From assembly GCF_027925445.1 (NCBI RefSeq), contig NZ_AP027149.1, positions 3,546,501 to 3,610,500 on the forward strand: a stretch of DNA of 64,000 bases. Direction: 5' to 3'. This stretch comes from Methylocystis bryophila (GTDB taxonomy: Bacteria > Pseudomonadota > Alphaproteobacteria > Rhizobiales > Beijerinckiaceae). The notes under the pieces were generated by a model, which saw nothing but the letters and a program-made list of their open reading frames with translations, was not told the origin of the DNA and ran no database searches. The position numbers and the translations under genes were made by a program. Below are positions 1-8,843 of this stretch, piece by piece. Each line of letters starts with the position of its first letter. The stretch's first letter is position 1.

Positions 1-1985
1 TCGACGCGGCGCGTGAGGCGATGCTCCCGAAAACTGGGGCTTCGGTCTACACGCTTGGCCGCGAGACGATCGAGAATTTGCCGCAGGGAGACAACACGCC
101 GATCGACAAGGTTTTGCTGCAGGCGCCAGGCGTCGCCGCCGATAGCGCTATCGGCGGCCCGAACGGTTTCCACGTGCGCAACGAATATGGGAACGTGCAA
201 TATCGCATCAACGGCGTCCTTCTGCCGGAGGGAGTCGGAGGCCTCGGCCCGGTGCTCGACACGAGCTTTGTCGGGCGCCTTTCGCTGCTCACCGGCGCGC
301 TCCCCGCCCAATATGGCCTGCGAACGGCGGCCGTCATCGACATCACGAGCCGCACTTTTAGCGAAAACTCCGGCAGCCTCAGCGCCTATGGCGGCAGCCG
401 CGAGACGATCACGCCGAGCGTTCACTACGGCGGCGTGTCGGGGGACACGCAATATTTCTTCGCGGCGCGCGGGCGCTGGAGCGCGCTCGGGCTCGAGAAT
501 GCGACGCAAAGCTTCGACGCGGCGCACGACCACACCGAGCAAGGCAAATATTTCGCGTATCTCGCAACGCTGCTCGGCGACGAAACCCGCTTGAGCTTCT
601 TCTCTGGGGCCGCCACGAGCAATTTTCAGATCCCCAACGATCCCGGTCAGACGCCGATGGGCGATTTCGGCCCAAGCGTCTATCCGTCTTCCACATTGAA
701 CGAAAACCTGTGTGACCGTTTTGAGTTCAACGTCGCCGCCTTGCAGACCAAGGCGGGAGAGCTCGACGCCCAGGCGGCCCTGTTCCAGCGCCATGCGCAT
801 GTGCATTTCGCGCCCGACGTCTTCGGCGATCTCGTCTTCAACGACGTGGCCTCGAACGTCACGCGCGACAGCGATCTCTACGGTGGGCAGATTGACGCGT
901 CCTACAGGTTGAGCGACGCGCATAGGCTCCGCGGCGGATTTTCTTTCAGCGCCGAGCGTACGCAGGTCACAAACATGTCGGCTGTGCTGCCCGCCGATCC
1001 GACGACGGGCGCGATCGCGCCGACGCCCTTCGGTATCACCGACTACAACGCCAAGACCGGCTGGAACGTCGGAGGCTATCTGCAGCACGAATGGAAGCTC
1101 AGCGAGCAATTGACGTTGAATGCAGGCGCGCGCTTCGACCAGCTCTATCAGTTCGTCGACGCCAACCAGTTGAGCCCCCGCTTCGGACTCGTGTTCAAGC
1201 CGACGGCGGACACGAGCTTTCACGCGGGCTGGGCGCGCTACTTCACACCGCCCATGCAGTCGCAGGCCGTCTCATCGAACATCGCCCTGTTCACCAACAC
1301 GACGAACCAAGCTGACGTGCCTTTTGACAGCCCCGTGAAGCCCGAGCGCGCCAATTACGTCGACGTCGGCGTCGACCAGAAGCTCACGCCGAACCTCAGG
1401 ATCGGGCTCGACGCTTACGCCAAGGTCGCCTGGAATTTGCTCGACGACGGCCAATTCGGAGAGGCTTACGTGCTCACGCAGTTCAATAGCGCGCGCAGCT
1501 ACACGAAGGGAATCGAGCTCAAGAGCGCCTATCAGCAGGGCGACTTCAAAGCCTATGGCAATTTCGCCGTGGGCACGGCGCGCTCCAAGGACGTAACGAC
1601 GAACCAATATCTCCTCGACGCGATAACTTTTGTCTATCTCCTCGACAACTACCACAACACGGACGACTCGCAGTTCATGACCGCCTCGGCGGGCGCCTCG
1701 TACAAATGGGATAAGACGCTCTTCGCGACGAGCATGACCTATGGCAGCGGCCTACGCTCAGGCTTCGCCAACATGGACCACGTTCCGGCCTATTTTGTCG
1801 TCAACCTCGGGGCCTCGCGCGAGCTCGAGCTCGTTCCGCAGACCAAACCGCTGACGGCGCGCTTCGACATCATCAACGTGACCGACCGCAAATATGAGCT
1901 GCGTTCGGGAACCGGCGTCGGCGTCTTCGCCCCGCAATATGGCGCGCGCCGTGGGTTCTTCGTCGGCTTGTCGCAGAAGCTTTGA
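1..1985 (+). CDS. TonB-dependent outer-membrane receptor (5' end missing)
   Basis: The reading frame is already open at the window edge, so the N-terminus, signal peptide and any TonB box lie outside. From about base 21, roughly 110 residues match the plug domain: ENLPQGDNTPIDKVLLQAPGV, then the NVQYRINGVLLPEG segment and the TGALPAQYG turn. About 540 residues of alternating amphipathic strands follow, as in a 22-strand barrel, with the late VNVTDRKYELRSG-type repeat and the end YGARRGFFVGLSQKL. Such receptors import siderophores, metal chelates, cobalamin or sugars with energy from TonB-ExbBD. Nothing here identifies the substrate. The gene is convergent with the solute-binding protein that follows. 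Confidence 0.85.
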   Translation, partial: DAAREAMLPKTGASVYTLGRETIENLPQGDNTPIDKVLLQAPGVAADSAIGGPNGFHVRNEYGNVQYRINGVLLPEGVGGLGPVLDTSFVGRLSLLTGALPAQYGLRTAAVIDITSRTFSENSGSLSAYGGSRETITPSVHYGGVSGDTQYFFAARGRWSALGLENATQSFDAAHDHTEQGKYFAYLATLLGDETRLSFFSGAATSNFQIPNDPGQTPMGDFGPSVYPSSTLNENLCDRFEFNVAALQTKAGELDAQAALFQRHAHVHFAPDVFGDLVFNDVASNVTRDSDLYGGQIDASYRLSDAHRLRGGFSFSAERTQVTNMSAVLPADPTTGAIAPTPFGITDYNAKTGWNVGGYLQHEWKLSEQLTLNAGARFDQLYQFVDANQLSPRFGLVFKPTADTSFHAGWARYFTPPMQSQAVSSNIALFTNTTNQADVPFDSPVKPERANYVDVGVDQKLTPNLRIGLDAYAKVAWNLLDDGQFGEAYVLTQFNSARSYTKGIELKSAYQQGDFKAYGNFAVGTARSKDVTTNQYLLDAITFVYLLDNYHNTDDSQFMTASAGASYKWDKTLFATSMTYGSGLRSGFANMDHVPAYFVVNLGASRELELVPQTKPLTARFDIINVTDRKYELRSGTGVGVFAPQYGARRGFFVGLSQKL

Positions 1986-2007
1986 TGGCGAAGACTGGGG
2001 CGCGCCG

Positions 2008-3015
2008 TCATTTCATTGGCGGCGGATGCATGAGGCCGCCTTCGGTCCAAAGCGCGTTCAGACCGCGGTCCAGGTGGTAAGGCCCGCCGACAGTGCGTTG
2101 GAAGATCTCGCCGTAATTGCCGGTGGCGGCGATGACCTTGGCGGCCCAATCATGCGCGAGCCCAAGCGCCTGAGCCGTCGCAAAATCCCGCCCGAGCAAT
2201 TGCTCGGCGCGCAAGTCCTCGCGCTTTGACGCCGCCACATTGTCTCGCGTGATTCCCAACGCCTCCGCCTCGATCAGCGCGCCGATCGTCCAGTCCACTG
2301 TAAGCCCGAAGATCTGGTCGCCGTAGCGATAGGCGGGAACGACAGGATTTATGCCAAACCGCTCGGGCAAGAACGAGAAATTGCTGGTCGGCGCGTGAAA
2401 ACCGGCGCGCGATTGCGCCAGCCGCGACTCCATCGCCGTGGCGGCCTCGCATCGGCTAACGGCCACCGCCGCGTCCATCTCACCCTGCTCGGAGTGAGCC
2501 ATCAGGCCATAGGGAATTCCTCGCGCGGTCAATTCCTCGCGCAAAATGCGCTCGGGCGGCGTCATGTCGAGCGCGCAGACGAGCTTGTCGCGAAGTCCCG
2601 CGATGTCTGTGACGCCGCTGCCCTTCGCCACCATCAATCGCTGGGAGTCGTAAAAGACGGGGGGGCCGAACCCCACGCCGAAACGCGCCGCTGTCGACGC
2701 CGAAGGCGTGACGCCGATCGCCAATTGTATCTTGCCTGCTTTCAGCGCATTCAGCGCTTCGAGCTCGGCGGGGAAGTTTTGGATCGTGACGGCGCTCGCG
2801 TCGCCAAGAAGAGCGACGGCGACCGCGCGGCAAACCTCAGCCTCCAGGGCCGAGAGATTGCCGTGAAGATCTTCTCCGTTCCAGTCGTCCACGCCTGTAA
2901 CGACGCCGCACTCCATATGTTTAGCGGAGCGGATAGACTCCAGGGTTTGCGCGTGAGCGACGCCGCAAGAGGCCAGCAGACCGGTGACAAGGAGACTCAG
3001 AAGCAAGCGAGGCAT
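2008..3015 (-). CDS. Family 3 extracellular solute-binding protein, AapJ-like
   Basis: This 335-residue periplasmic binding protein resembles the L-amino-acid binding subunit AapJ/BztA. It has the N-terminal ECGVVTGVDDWN segment, the middle KLVCALDMTPPERI segment and the family-typical end NYGEIFQRTVGGPYHLDRGLNALWT...PPPMK. The start at 3015 is preferred over 3090 because it begins a signal sequence. That sequence contains LASC (Cys17), so it may be a lipoprotein, or it may be cut after AHA. No permease or ATPase gene is adjacent, so it is an orphan component. Methylotrophs also use family 3 binding proteins as MxaJ/XoxJ partners of methanol dehydrogenase, but the C-terminal motif favours AapJ. 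The ligand is unknown. Confidence 0.75.
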   Translation of the reverse strand: MPRLLLSLLVTGLLASCGVAHAQTLESIRSAKHMECGVVTGVDDWNGEDLHGNLSALEAEVCRAVAVALLGDASAVTIQNFPAELEALNALKAGKIQLAIGVTPSASTAARFGVGFGPPVFYDSQRLMVAKGSGVTDIAGLRDKLVCALDMTPPERILREELTARGIPYGLMAHSEQGEMDAAVAVSRCEAATAMESRLAQSRAGFHAPTSNFSFLPERFGINPVVPAYRYGDQIFGLTVDWTIGALIEAEALGITRDNVAASKREDLRAEQLLGRDFATAQALGLAHDWAAKVIAATGNYGEIFQRTVGGPYHLDRGLNALWTEGGLMHPPPMK

Positions 3016-3154
3016 CGACACACCCAGGCTCGTTAGAAAGGAAAGAGGACGAAGGTCGCAACCTCCGTCCTCCCGCCGTATGATCATCATTCAGGCTGCG
3101 CCTGTCGCCGCCCTGCGTTCGGGCGATTCCGCCTGAACGCAGCGCGATCTAGGA

Positions 3155-5359
3155 TCAGGGCGTCCAGTTGCCCGCGGTCGGCGTGCCCGGCGATTGGGTC
3201 GGGCGCGGATTCACGTCGACCGGATAGGGGTCGATCGGCGCGCCCGACTGGTAGGCGGCCCAAGAGGGGAAGTCGGTGGGCAGAATGTTGATCGCGGCGC
3301 ACGCCCCATTGGTGTAGCCGTTCGGCGAGGACGTCCCCGCGAGGTGAGGCAGCGAGTTGACGACATTCGCCGGGATCAGAGCCTTGGAAGCCGGAACAGG
3401 CGGCTTGTTTCCTTGAAGGATGGCGTAATCGAAGGCTTCCGTGAGGTCGCCAACGTCGTTGTCAGGATCATCCGAGGGACCGAGGTTCGGCTGACCCAAG
3501 GTTCGAGCGCCTATTTGCCGACCGTTTTTCTCGTCGGGCAGAGAAGCAAGCGGCGTGAGGCCGAAGAGCGCGTCGATGAATTTGATCACCGAGCCATGCT
3601 CGCTATAGCGATGCGAGATCAAGCCGGTCCTCGCATAGGGAGAGATCAGGATCGTCGGAATGCGCGGGCCGGCGGCAAGCGCGGAGCCGTCGGCGAATGT
3701 GCTGCGCACTTCCGGCGACACGTGGTCGTAGAAGCCGTCGGTCTCGTCATAGGTGATGATGATCACGCTTTCCGGCCAGTAAGGACTGTTGACGATGTCA
3801 TTGATCGCCTTGGCGGCAAAGGCCTCGGAGATCTGTTGATCCGAGTAGGCGGGATGGTCGTCATTGCCAAGAAAGGCGTGCTGAATGGCTGGCGTCGGGT
3901 CCACCGGCACGAGCCCGTCATTGTTGTTGTAGCCGCCGCGCAGATAGAACACGCCGCCGCCTTGCGGCAGGGTGCGGTTTTCGACAGCCGTGAAGAAATC
4001 CTTGGCGCCGTGCAGATTATTGGCCAGCACCAGCGTGTTGTCGCCGAGATAGCCGAAATACTGCGGGCCATTGTGGTGCAGTATGTAGCCCGTGTAGAGC
4101 CCCGGGTCGTGGGTGGGGTTGGGCGTGCCCGTGTTTTGCGGCTCGTAGGGGTCCGCCGCATCATTGCCGTTATAGCCCTGCTGATACCAGCCCCAGCTGA
4201 CCGCGGGATTGGAAGCGATGACCTTGATGTCGTCTTGAATGTCCGCGAGATCCGCCGTGGGATTCTCGTCTGCTGCGATGATGCTGTTGATGTTTCCTCC
4301 CATGAATGACAGCGGCAAGGAGGCAAAGGTCAGGTTTGGAGCCGGATTGGCCGCGTTCTCATCGAAGTTGTAAGGCGGCTTCGTCGCGTTTTGGTCCAGA
4401 TTCGAGCCTGGGAACGGACCCGGATCGGCGACGATCGGCACGTACGCGCTGGTGTCGCCGGCGGCCGGGGGAGCGCTCTGGGAGTAGCTTGCGCCCAGAA
4501 CGTTGGGGAAGCTCGGCGCGGAATAAGTGGTGGTCGCGCCTTCGGCGTTGTGAAGCGCCCATTGGGTCTCGCCGGATTGACCGGCGATGAGCGCGATCGC
4601 GTTCGGGGTCGAGGGTCCGACGATCGTCTGGCGGAAGTTGTCGAACAGCACGAAGTTCTTCGCCCACATCCACATGAAGGGGATCGTGTCGCAATCAATG
4701 TGGCTGACGTCGATTTCGGCTTTCTGCTTCTGCGCGAGCGAGATCGCGGTGGGCGTCGCGCCCGTCTTGGTCACGATTTGGCCGGAGCTGTTGGTCGTCA
4801 GCCCCTCTTGATTCATCGCGTAACGGTCATTCGCCGCAAGGCCGGATGACGCGTCGATATGCATGCCGTTCGCCATGCCTTGGTGCGAGTGATCGACAGA
4901 GATCTCGTCGGCGGGATAAACCGGCACGATCGAGCCTACCGGCCCTGCGGATCCCGCCTGCGTCGTCTGGACCGCCTGCGGAATCAGAAAGGGGGAGATC
5001 GTCGCGGGCTTGAGCGAGGTGTCGAGATAATTCTGCACGAAGCTCGCCGTCTTATAGGCGGGCGTCGCGCCGATCGGCGCGCTGAAGAGGCCGTTCGCTC
5101 CCGGGAATGTGCCGAAGAAGTGGTCGAACGACTCATTCTCGTGGAAAATCACGAAGACATATTTTACCTTTTTGCGCAGCAGCGCGATCCTCTGGGCGAG
5201 CGGCAGCAAGTTCGCGCCGTCGTTCGACTTCACGCCGGGGCTCCAGTAGTGCCCCGCGTCGTTCTGAGATGTTTGCGCGAAGGATGGCGTCGCGTTCAAC
5301 AGGACCGCCATCGCGCCGACCAGCGCAGTGCTGCGCTTGATAAGCCTCGTAAAAGACAT
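3155..5359 (-). CDS. Secreted phosphoesterase (acid phosphatase/phospholipase C family)
   Basis: This 734-residue exported enzyme belongs to the alkaline-phosphatase-like phosphoesterase family that contains AcpA and bacterial phospholipases C. After a signal peptide (about residues 1-28, ending FAQ) comes the hallmark KYVFVIFHENESFDHFFGTFPG with the metal-binding Glu-Asn. The C-terminal half holds IIITYDETDGFYDHVSP and PTILISPYARTG...SEHGSVIKFID, which carry further metal ligands. The start at 5359 is chosen because it opens the signal peptide and is preceded by GAGGGGGCGG as ribosome binding site. The likely role is release of phosphate from phosphomonoesters or phospholipids outside the inner membrane. 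The substrate is not predictable. Confidence 0.82.
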   Translation of the reverse strand: MSFTRLIKRSTALVGAMAVLLNATPSFAQTSQNDAGHYWSPGVKSNDGANLLPLAQRIALLRKKVKYVFVIFHENESFDHFFGTFPGANGLFSAPIGATPAYKTASFVQNYLDTSLKPATISPFLIPQAVQTTQAGSAGPVGSIVPVYPADEISVDHSHQGMANGMHIDASSGLAANDRYAMNQEGLTTNSSGQIVTKTGATPTAISLAQKQKAEIDVSHIDCDTIPFMWMWAKNFVLFDNFRQTIVGPSTPNAIALIAGQSGETQWALHNAEGATTTYSAPSFPNVLGASYSQSAPPAAGDTSAYVPIVADPGPFPGSNLDQNATKPPYNFDENAANPAPNLTFASLPLSFMGGNINSIIAADENPTADLADIQDDIKVIASNPAVSWGWYQQGYNGNDAADPYEPQNTGTPNPTHDPGLYTGYILHHNGPQYFGYLGDNTLVLANNLHGAKDFFTAVENRTLPQGGGVFYLRGGYNNNDGLVPVDPTPAIQHAFLGNDDHPAYSDQQISEAFAAKAINDIVNSPYWPESVIIITYDETDGFYDHVSPEVRSTFADGSALAAGPRIPTILISPYARTGLISHRYSEHGSVIKFIDALFGLTPLASLPDEKNGRQIGARTLGQPNLGPSDDPDNDVGDLTEAFDYAILQGNKPPVPASKALIPANVVNSLPHLAGTSSPNGYTNGACAAINILPTDFPSWAAYQSGAPIDPYPVDVNPRPTQSPGTPTAGNWTP

Positions 5360-5536
5360 TTCCGCCCCCTCAATGTAGCCGACAGTTACGAATGTTAGCC
5401 GACAGTCACGGTTCAGCCTGCTAACGAGCCGGCTTTGCAAATTGATGACGGATTGACGACGACGTCGCGGGCGAGCGGGGGAACTCTGCCTCAAAGCCAT
5501 AACACACTGAAAAACCGAGTATTTTTGCGTCAGGCC

Positions 5537-6937
5537 CTAGGCGGGAAACATCTTCTCCGCCAGAGCCGGCAGCGTCTCGATCAAGCCGCCGAGGGCGCCG
5601 GAGGTCAGCAGCAGGACGACGTCGTCCGCGCGGAGCCTTTCGCCCACAACCGGCGCGGGATCGACATGCGGCAGGACGATCGCGTTGATTCCACTCGCCG
5701 CGATCCGGGCCGTGATCTCCGCTTGCGTCACTTGCGCATGCGTCGCCGCGCCTTGCGTCGCCGGCTCATAGACGAAGACCGTCTCCGCGCCCCTAAAGGC
5801 GTCGTCGTACCAGGCCAGCGCCTCGCGATTGCGCCAGCTGAAGGCGTGCGGCTCGAAGGCGACCACGAGGCGACGCTTCGGGAAATGCAGCTTCACGGCG
5901 GCGATGGCGCTGCGCGCTTTCTCGTAAGACGAACCGAAACCTTCAAATATCGGGATTGCGGATTTCTCCGTTTTCAGGTCGAGGCGACGGCGCACGCCTT
6001 TGAACGAGGCGACGCCCCGCGCGAAGACCCCCTCGCCGAGGAGTCCTTGCGAAAGCACGAAGGCGGCGACGCCGACGATATTTTGAATGCTGTGCTCGCC
6101 GAGCTGCGACGTCGCGAGGCGCATCACCCTCGCCCCCCGATAGGTCAAATCGAAATGCGTCGTGGCGCCCCAGGCGATATTGGCGGCGACGTAATCGCCC
6201 GTCCCCAGACCATAGGTGATGACGGGACGGCGCAGGCTCGCGAGAAACTGTCCGCTGAGCGCGCCTTCCGTGCAAGCGACCATCTGCTCGGGCATTTCGG
6301 CCAGTTGAGCGAAGGGCCGCAGATAGTCTTCGATCGTCGGATAGACGTTCACGTGATCATGCGCCAAGGGCGCGAGCAACAGAGATTTCGGCCGATAGTG
6401 CAGAAACTTCGCGCGCGAGTCGGTGTTTGAGGAGGGGTATTCGTCGCCCTCCAGGATAAAGATCTTGCCGGCGCCAAGCCTCGAGCTCGTCGACGGCGTG
6501 AGCGGAATCGCGCCGATGAAAAAGGACGGGTCCACCCCCCCTTGCTCCAGCACATGCGCGAGCAAAGCGGCGCAGGTCGATTTGCCGTAGCTGCCCGCCA
6601 CCACGGCCGTCTCGCGACCCTTCGCAAGCAGCGTCAGCACTTCGGGGAAGGAGAGAATGGTTTTGCCGCTGTCGAAAGCCGCACGCACTTCAGCGTTGGT
6701 CGCCGACACGAGCCGCGCATTCTTGCCGATGACGATGACATCGGTCTGAGGGGGAATATTGGCCGGGCTATAGCCGACGACATAGGGCAAACCCTCCGCC
6801 GTCAAGAAATCGGATATGGGCGGATAGACGCCCTCGTCGGAGCCGGTGACGCTGACGCCGCTATCGCGGAGAAGCTTCGCGACCGCGCTCATGCCGGCGC
6901 CGGCGATGCCGATGAAATGAACATTCTGTGCGAGCAT
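5537..6937 (-). CDS. mpl: Mur ligase family, Mpl-like murein peptide ligase
   Basis: This 466-residue ATP-dependent ligase most resembles Mpl, which rejoins recycled L-Ala-D-Glu-meso-DAP peptide to UDP-MurNAc. The sequence shows the N-terminal NVHFIGIAGAGMSAVA Rossmann loop and the ATP loop GSYGKST, where MurC-type enzymes usually have GTHGKT. It then has EGDEYPSSNTDSRAKFLHY, matching the EADEYD...SKFxHY segment of Mpl. The start at 6937 puts the Rossmann motif near the N-terminus, and the longer frame adds an implausible basic leader. It is divergent from dapD, which supplies the DAP pathway, so the functional neighbourhood fits. MurC is the main alternative but is less likely. Confidence 0.75.
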   Translation of the reverse strand: MLAQNVHFIGIAGAGMSAVAKLLRDSGVSVTGSDEGVYPPISDFLTAEGLPYVVGYSPANIPPQTDVIVIGKNARLVSATNAEVRAAFDSGKTILSFPEVLTLLAKGRETAVVAGSYGKSTCAALLAHVLEQGGVDPSFFIGAIPLTPSTSSRLGAGKIFILEGDEYPSSNTDSRAKFLHYRPKSLLLAPLAHDHVNVYPTIEDYLRPFAQLAEMPEQMVACTEGALSGQFLASLRRPVITYGLGTGDYVAANIAWGATTHFDLTYRGARVMRLATSQLGEHSIQNIVGVAAFVLSQGLLGEGVFARGVASFKGVRRRLDLKTEKSAIPIFEGFGSSYEKARSAIAAVKLHFPKRRLVVAFEPHAFSWRNREALAWYDDAFRGAETVFVYEPATQGAATHAQVTQAEITARIAASGINAIVLPHVDPAPVVGERLRADDVVLLLTSGALGGLIETLPALAEKMFPA

Positions 6938-7234
6938 CTGGACCTTGGAGCCAAAATTTCGGGATTTTTTGCGATTCGAGCGGAGATTTTCGCAACATGG
7001 CGCCTTTTCCAAGGCGGAGCCGCGGCGGCCGCGGCGCGATGAGGTGAAGGTCGCATCCCCAAATCCCAGGCCCCGGGAGCCCGCGAGGCGGCGTCTCGAT
7101 GGGCCGCCAAGCGCGGACTACCGTTCGCTTTCCCGAGCTCGCCTCCTTCGAGACGGCTCCTGATCGGAACGCCCGATTGACTCCCCGCAAGCTCGGCCTA
7201 AAACCGCGCAACACATTTAAGGAGAGCGCCACGC

Positions 7235-8092
7235 ATGCCGCATACGGGACTTGAGAGCCTCATCACCGCCGCCTTCGAGGACCGGGCGAACATCACGCCG
7301 TCGACACAGGGCGACATCCGCCATGCGGTCGAGAGCGCGCTGCGCCTCCTCGATTGCGGCAAGCTGCGCGTCGCCGAGAAGATCGAGGGCGAGGAGGGAC
7401 CCGCCTCTTGGCGCGTGCATCAATGGCTGAAAAAAGCCGTGCTGCTCTCCTTCCGCTTGAACGACATGAACGTGATCGCGGGCGGGCCCGGCGGCGCCAC
7501 TTGGTGGGACAAGGTCCCGTCGAAATTCACGGGCTGGGGCGCCAAGGAGCATGCGGACGGGGGCTTTCGCTCCGTCCCCGGCGCGATCGTGCGCCACTCG
7601 GCCTATGTGGCCCCTGGGGCCATCCTGATGCCCTCCTTCGTCAATCTCGGCGCCTATGTCGATTCGGGAACGATGGTCGACACCTGGGTCACAGTCGGCT
7701 CCTGCGCGCAGATCGGCAAGAACGTGCATCTTTCCGGCGGCGTCGGAATCGGCGGCGTGCTGGAGCCCTTGCAGGCCAATCCGACGATCATCGAGGACGA
7801 TTGCTTCATCGGCGCGCGCTCCGAGGTCGTCGAAGGCGTCGTGATCGGCAAGGGATCGGTGCTTTCCATGGGCGTCTTCATCGGCGCCTCGACCAAGGTG
7901 ATCGACCGCTCGACCGGCAAGGTTCATGTTGGCTATGTGCCGCCCTATTCCGTCGTCGTCTCGGGGAATATTCCCGGCAAGTCCCTGCCCGACGGCCAAT
8001 CGGGCCCCTCCCTCTACTGCGCGGTGATCGTGAAGACCGTCGATGCGCAGACCCGCGCCAAGACCGGCATCAACGAGCTATTGAGGGACTGA
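7235..8092 (+). CDS. dapD: Tetrahydrodipicolinate N-succinyltransferase
   Basis: DapD transfers succinyl from succinyl-CoA to tetrahydrodipicolinate in the succinylase branch of lysine and meso-DAP synthesis. The 285-residue protein has the usual length. It has the N-terminal helical domain and then a left-handed beta-helix of hexapeptide repeats, seen in VAPGAILMPSFVNLGAYVDSGTMVDTW, GSCAQIGKNVHLSGGVGIGGVLEP and FIGARSEVVEGVVIGKGSVL. A clear AAGGAGAG ribosome binding site precedes the ATG. It heads an operon with a small membrane protein, whose start overlaps the dapD stop by one base, and then dapE. Confidence 0.97.
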   Translation: MPHTGLESLITAAFEDRANITPSTQGDIRHAVESALRLLDCGKLRVAEKIEGEEGPASWRVHQWLKKAVLLSFRLNDMNVIAGGPGGATWWDKVPSKFTGWGAKEHADGGFRSVPGAIVRHSAYVAPGAILMPSFVNLGAYVDSGTMVDTWVTVGSCAQIGKNVHLSGGVGIGGVLEPLQANPTIIEDDCFIGARSEVVEGVVIGKGSVLSMGVFIGASTKVIDRSTGKVHVGYVPPYSVVVSGNIPGKSLPDGQSGPSLYCAVIVKTVDAQTRAKTGINELLRD

Positions 8093-8565
8093 TGGACGCC
8101 GAGCGCTTCCACTTCCTGTTCCAGCAGGACAAGGGCGAGATCGACCGCGCCGCATGGGGAAAATATGCGGCCTATATGGCCGGCCTCGTCTTGCTCCTGA
8201 CCCTGCCCTGGTTGTGGGCGCGCCACCACATCGTCCATGATCTATCGAAAGACCCGCTCTTCGCGCCGGAAATCTTCCTCGCGTATTTCTATGCGGTGCT
8301 TTATGGCGTCGCCCTCATGCTGATCGGCGCGAGCTACATGAATCTCACGGCCAAGCGCTTTCGCGCGCTGCGCTGGCCGAGCCCGCTCGGCTTCGCCAGT
8401 CTCGCGCCTCTGGTCGCCTATTTGGCCGCCGCGTTGCGACTCGCGCCGATATTGAGCTCCTTTCTGGCGGATTACGCGCCGACCTGGGCGATATGGGGCT
8501 CGGAGGCGGCCTTCATGGCCGTCGCCGCCTGGACGGCCTGGGAGCTCGGGGTGAAGAAGGGATAG
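8092..8565 (+). CDS. Small integral membrane protein in the dap operon
   Basis: The 157-residue product starts at the A of the dapD stop (TGATG), so translation is probably coupled. It has four hydrophobic stretches: about residues 27-43 (YMAGLVLLLTLPWLWA), 62-82, 102-118 and 132-152. They suggest a four-helix inner-membrane protein. No catalytic motif is visible and I do not recognise the family with certainty. Comparable small membrane proteins sit between dapD and dapE in some other alphaproteobacteria. The function is unknown. Confidence 0.8.
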   Translation: MDAERFHFLFQQDKGEIDRAAWGKYAAYMAGLVLLLTLPWLWARHHIVHDLSKDPLFAPEIFLAYFYAVLYGVALMLIGASYMNLTAKRFRALRWPSPLGFASLAPLVAYLAAALRLAPILSSFLADYAPTWAIWGSEAAFMAVAAWTAWELGVKKG

Positions 8566-8696
8566 CGGCTTCGACGGCAACAGGACCCGCGCGCAGCGCG
8601 GCGGTGAGAAACGGGGCTCATGAGCAAGGAGAATCCTGCCATCGAGAATTCTTATGCGCGTTCGAAACCGCTTGCGGAATCCCGGCAGGCCCGACG

Positions 8697-8726
8697 CCCT
8701 CCCTGTCCCCGCTTGCAGGGAGAGGG
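8697..8726. repeat. CCCT/AGGG palindromic repeat, copy 1 (imperfect)
   Basis: This imperfect palindrome has a CTGTCCCC arm, a GCTTGC centre and an AGGGAGAGGG arm, followed by a GGGGTAAGGGG tail. It lies between the membrane-protein gene and dapE, facing copy 2 in the opposite orientation. Confidence 0.7.
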
Positions 8727-8783
8727 TCGGGGTAAGGGGCCCGGGGGCGCGGACAGCAATACCTCCGCCGCCACGACCCCTAG

Positions 8784-8809
8784 CCCTCTCCCCGTGAGCG
8801 GGGAGAGGG
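8784..8809. repeat. CCCTCTCCCC palindromic repeat, copy 2
   Basis: The arms CCCTCTCCCC and GGGGAGAGGG pair perfectly around GTGAGC. The copy lies directly upstream of dapE inside the dap operon, so a folded RNA could affect dapE translation or stability. Confidence 0.85.
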
Positions 8810-8843
8810 GACTGGCTCGCGCCCTCATCGACGCAGCCCCCTG

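Noticed and set aside
3194..5398. Plus-strand open frames opposite the phosphoesterase gene
   Set aside because: They carry no motif and no ribosome binding site; the minus-strand gene explains the open frame.
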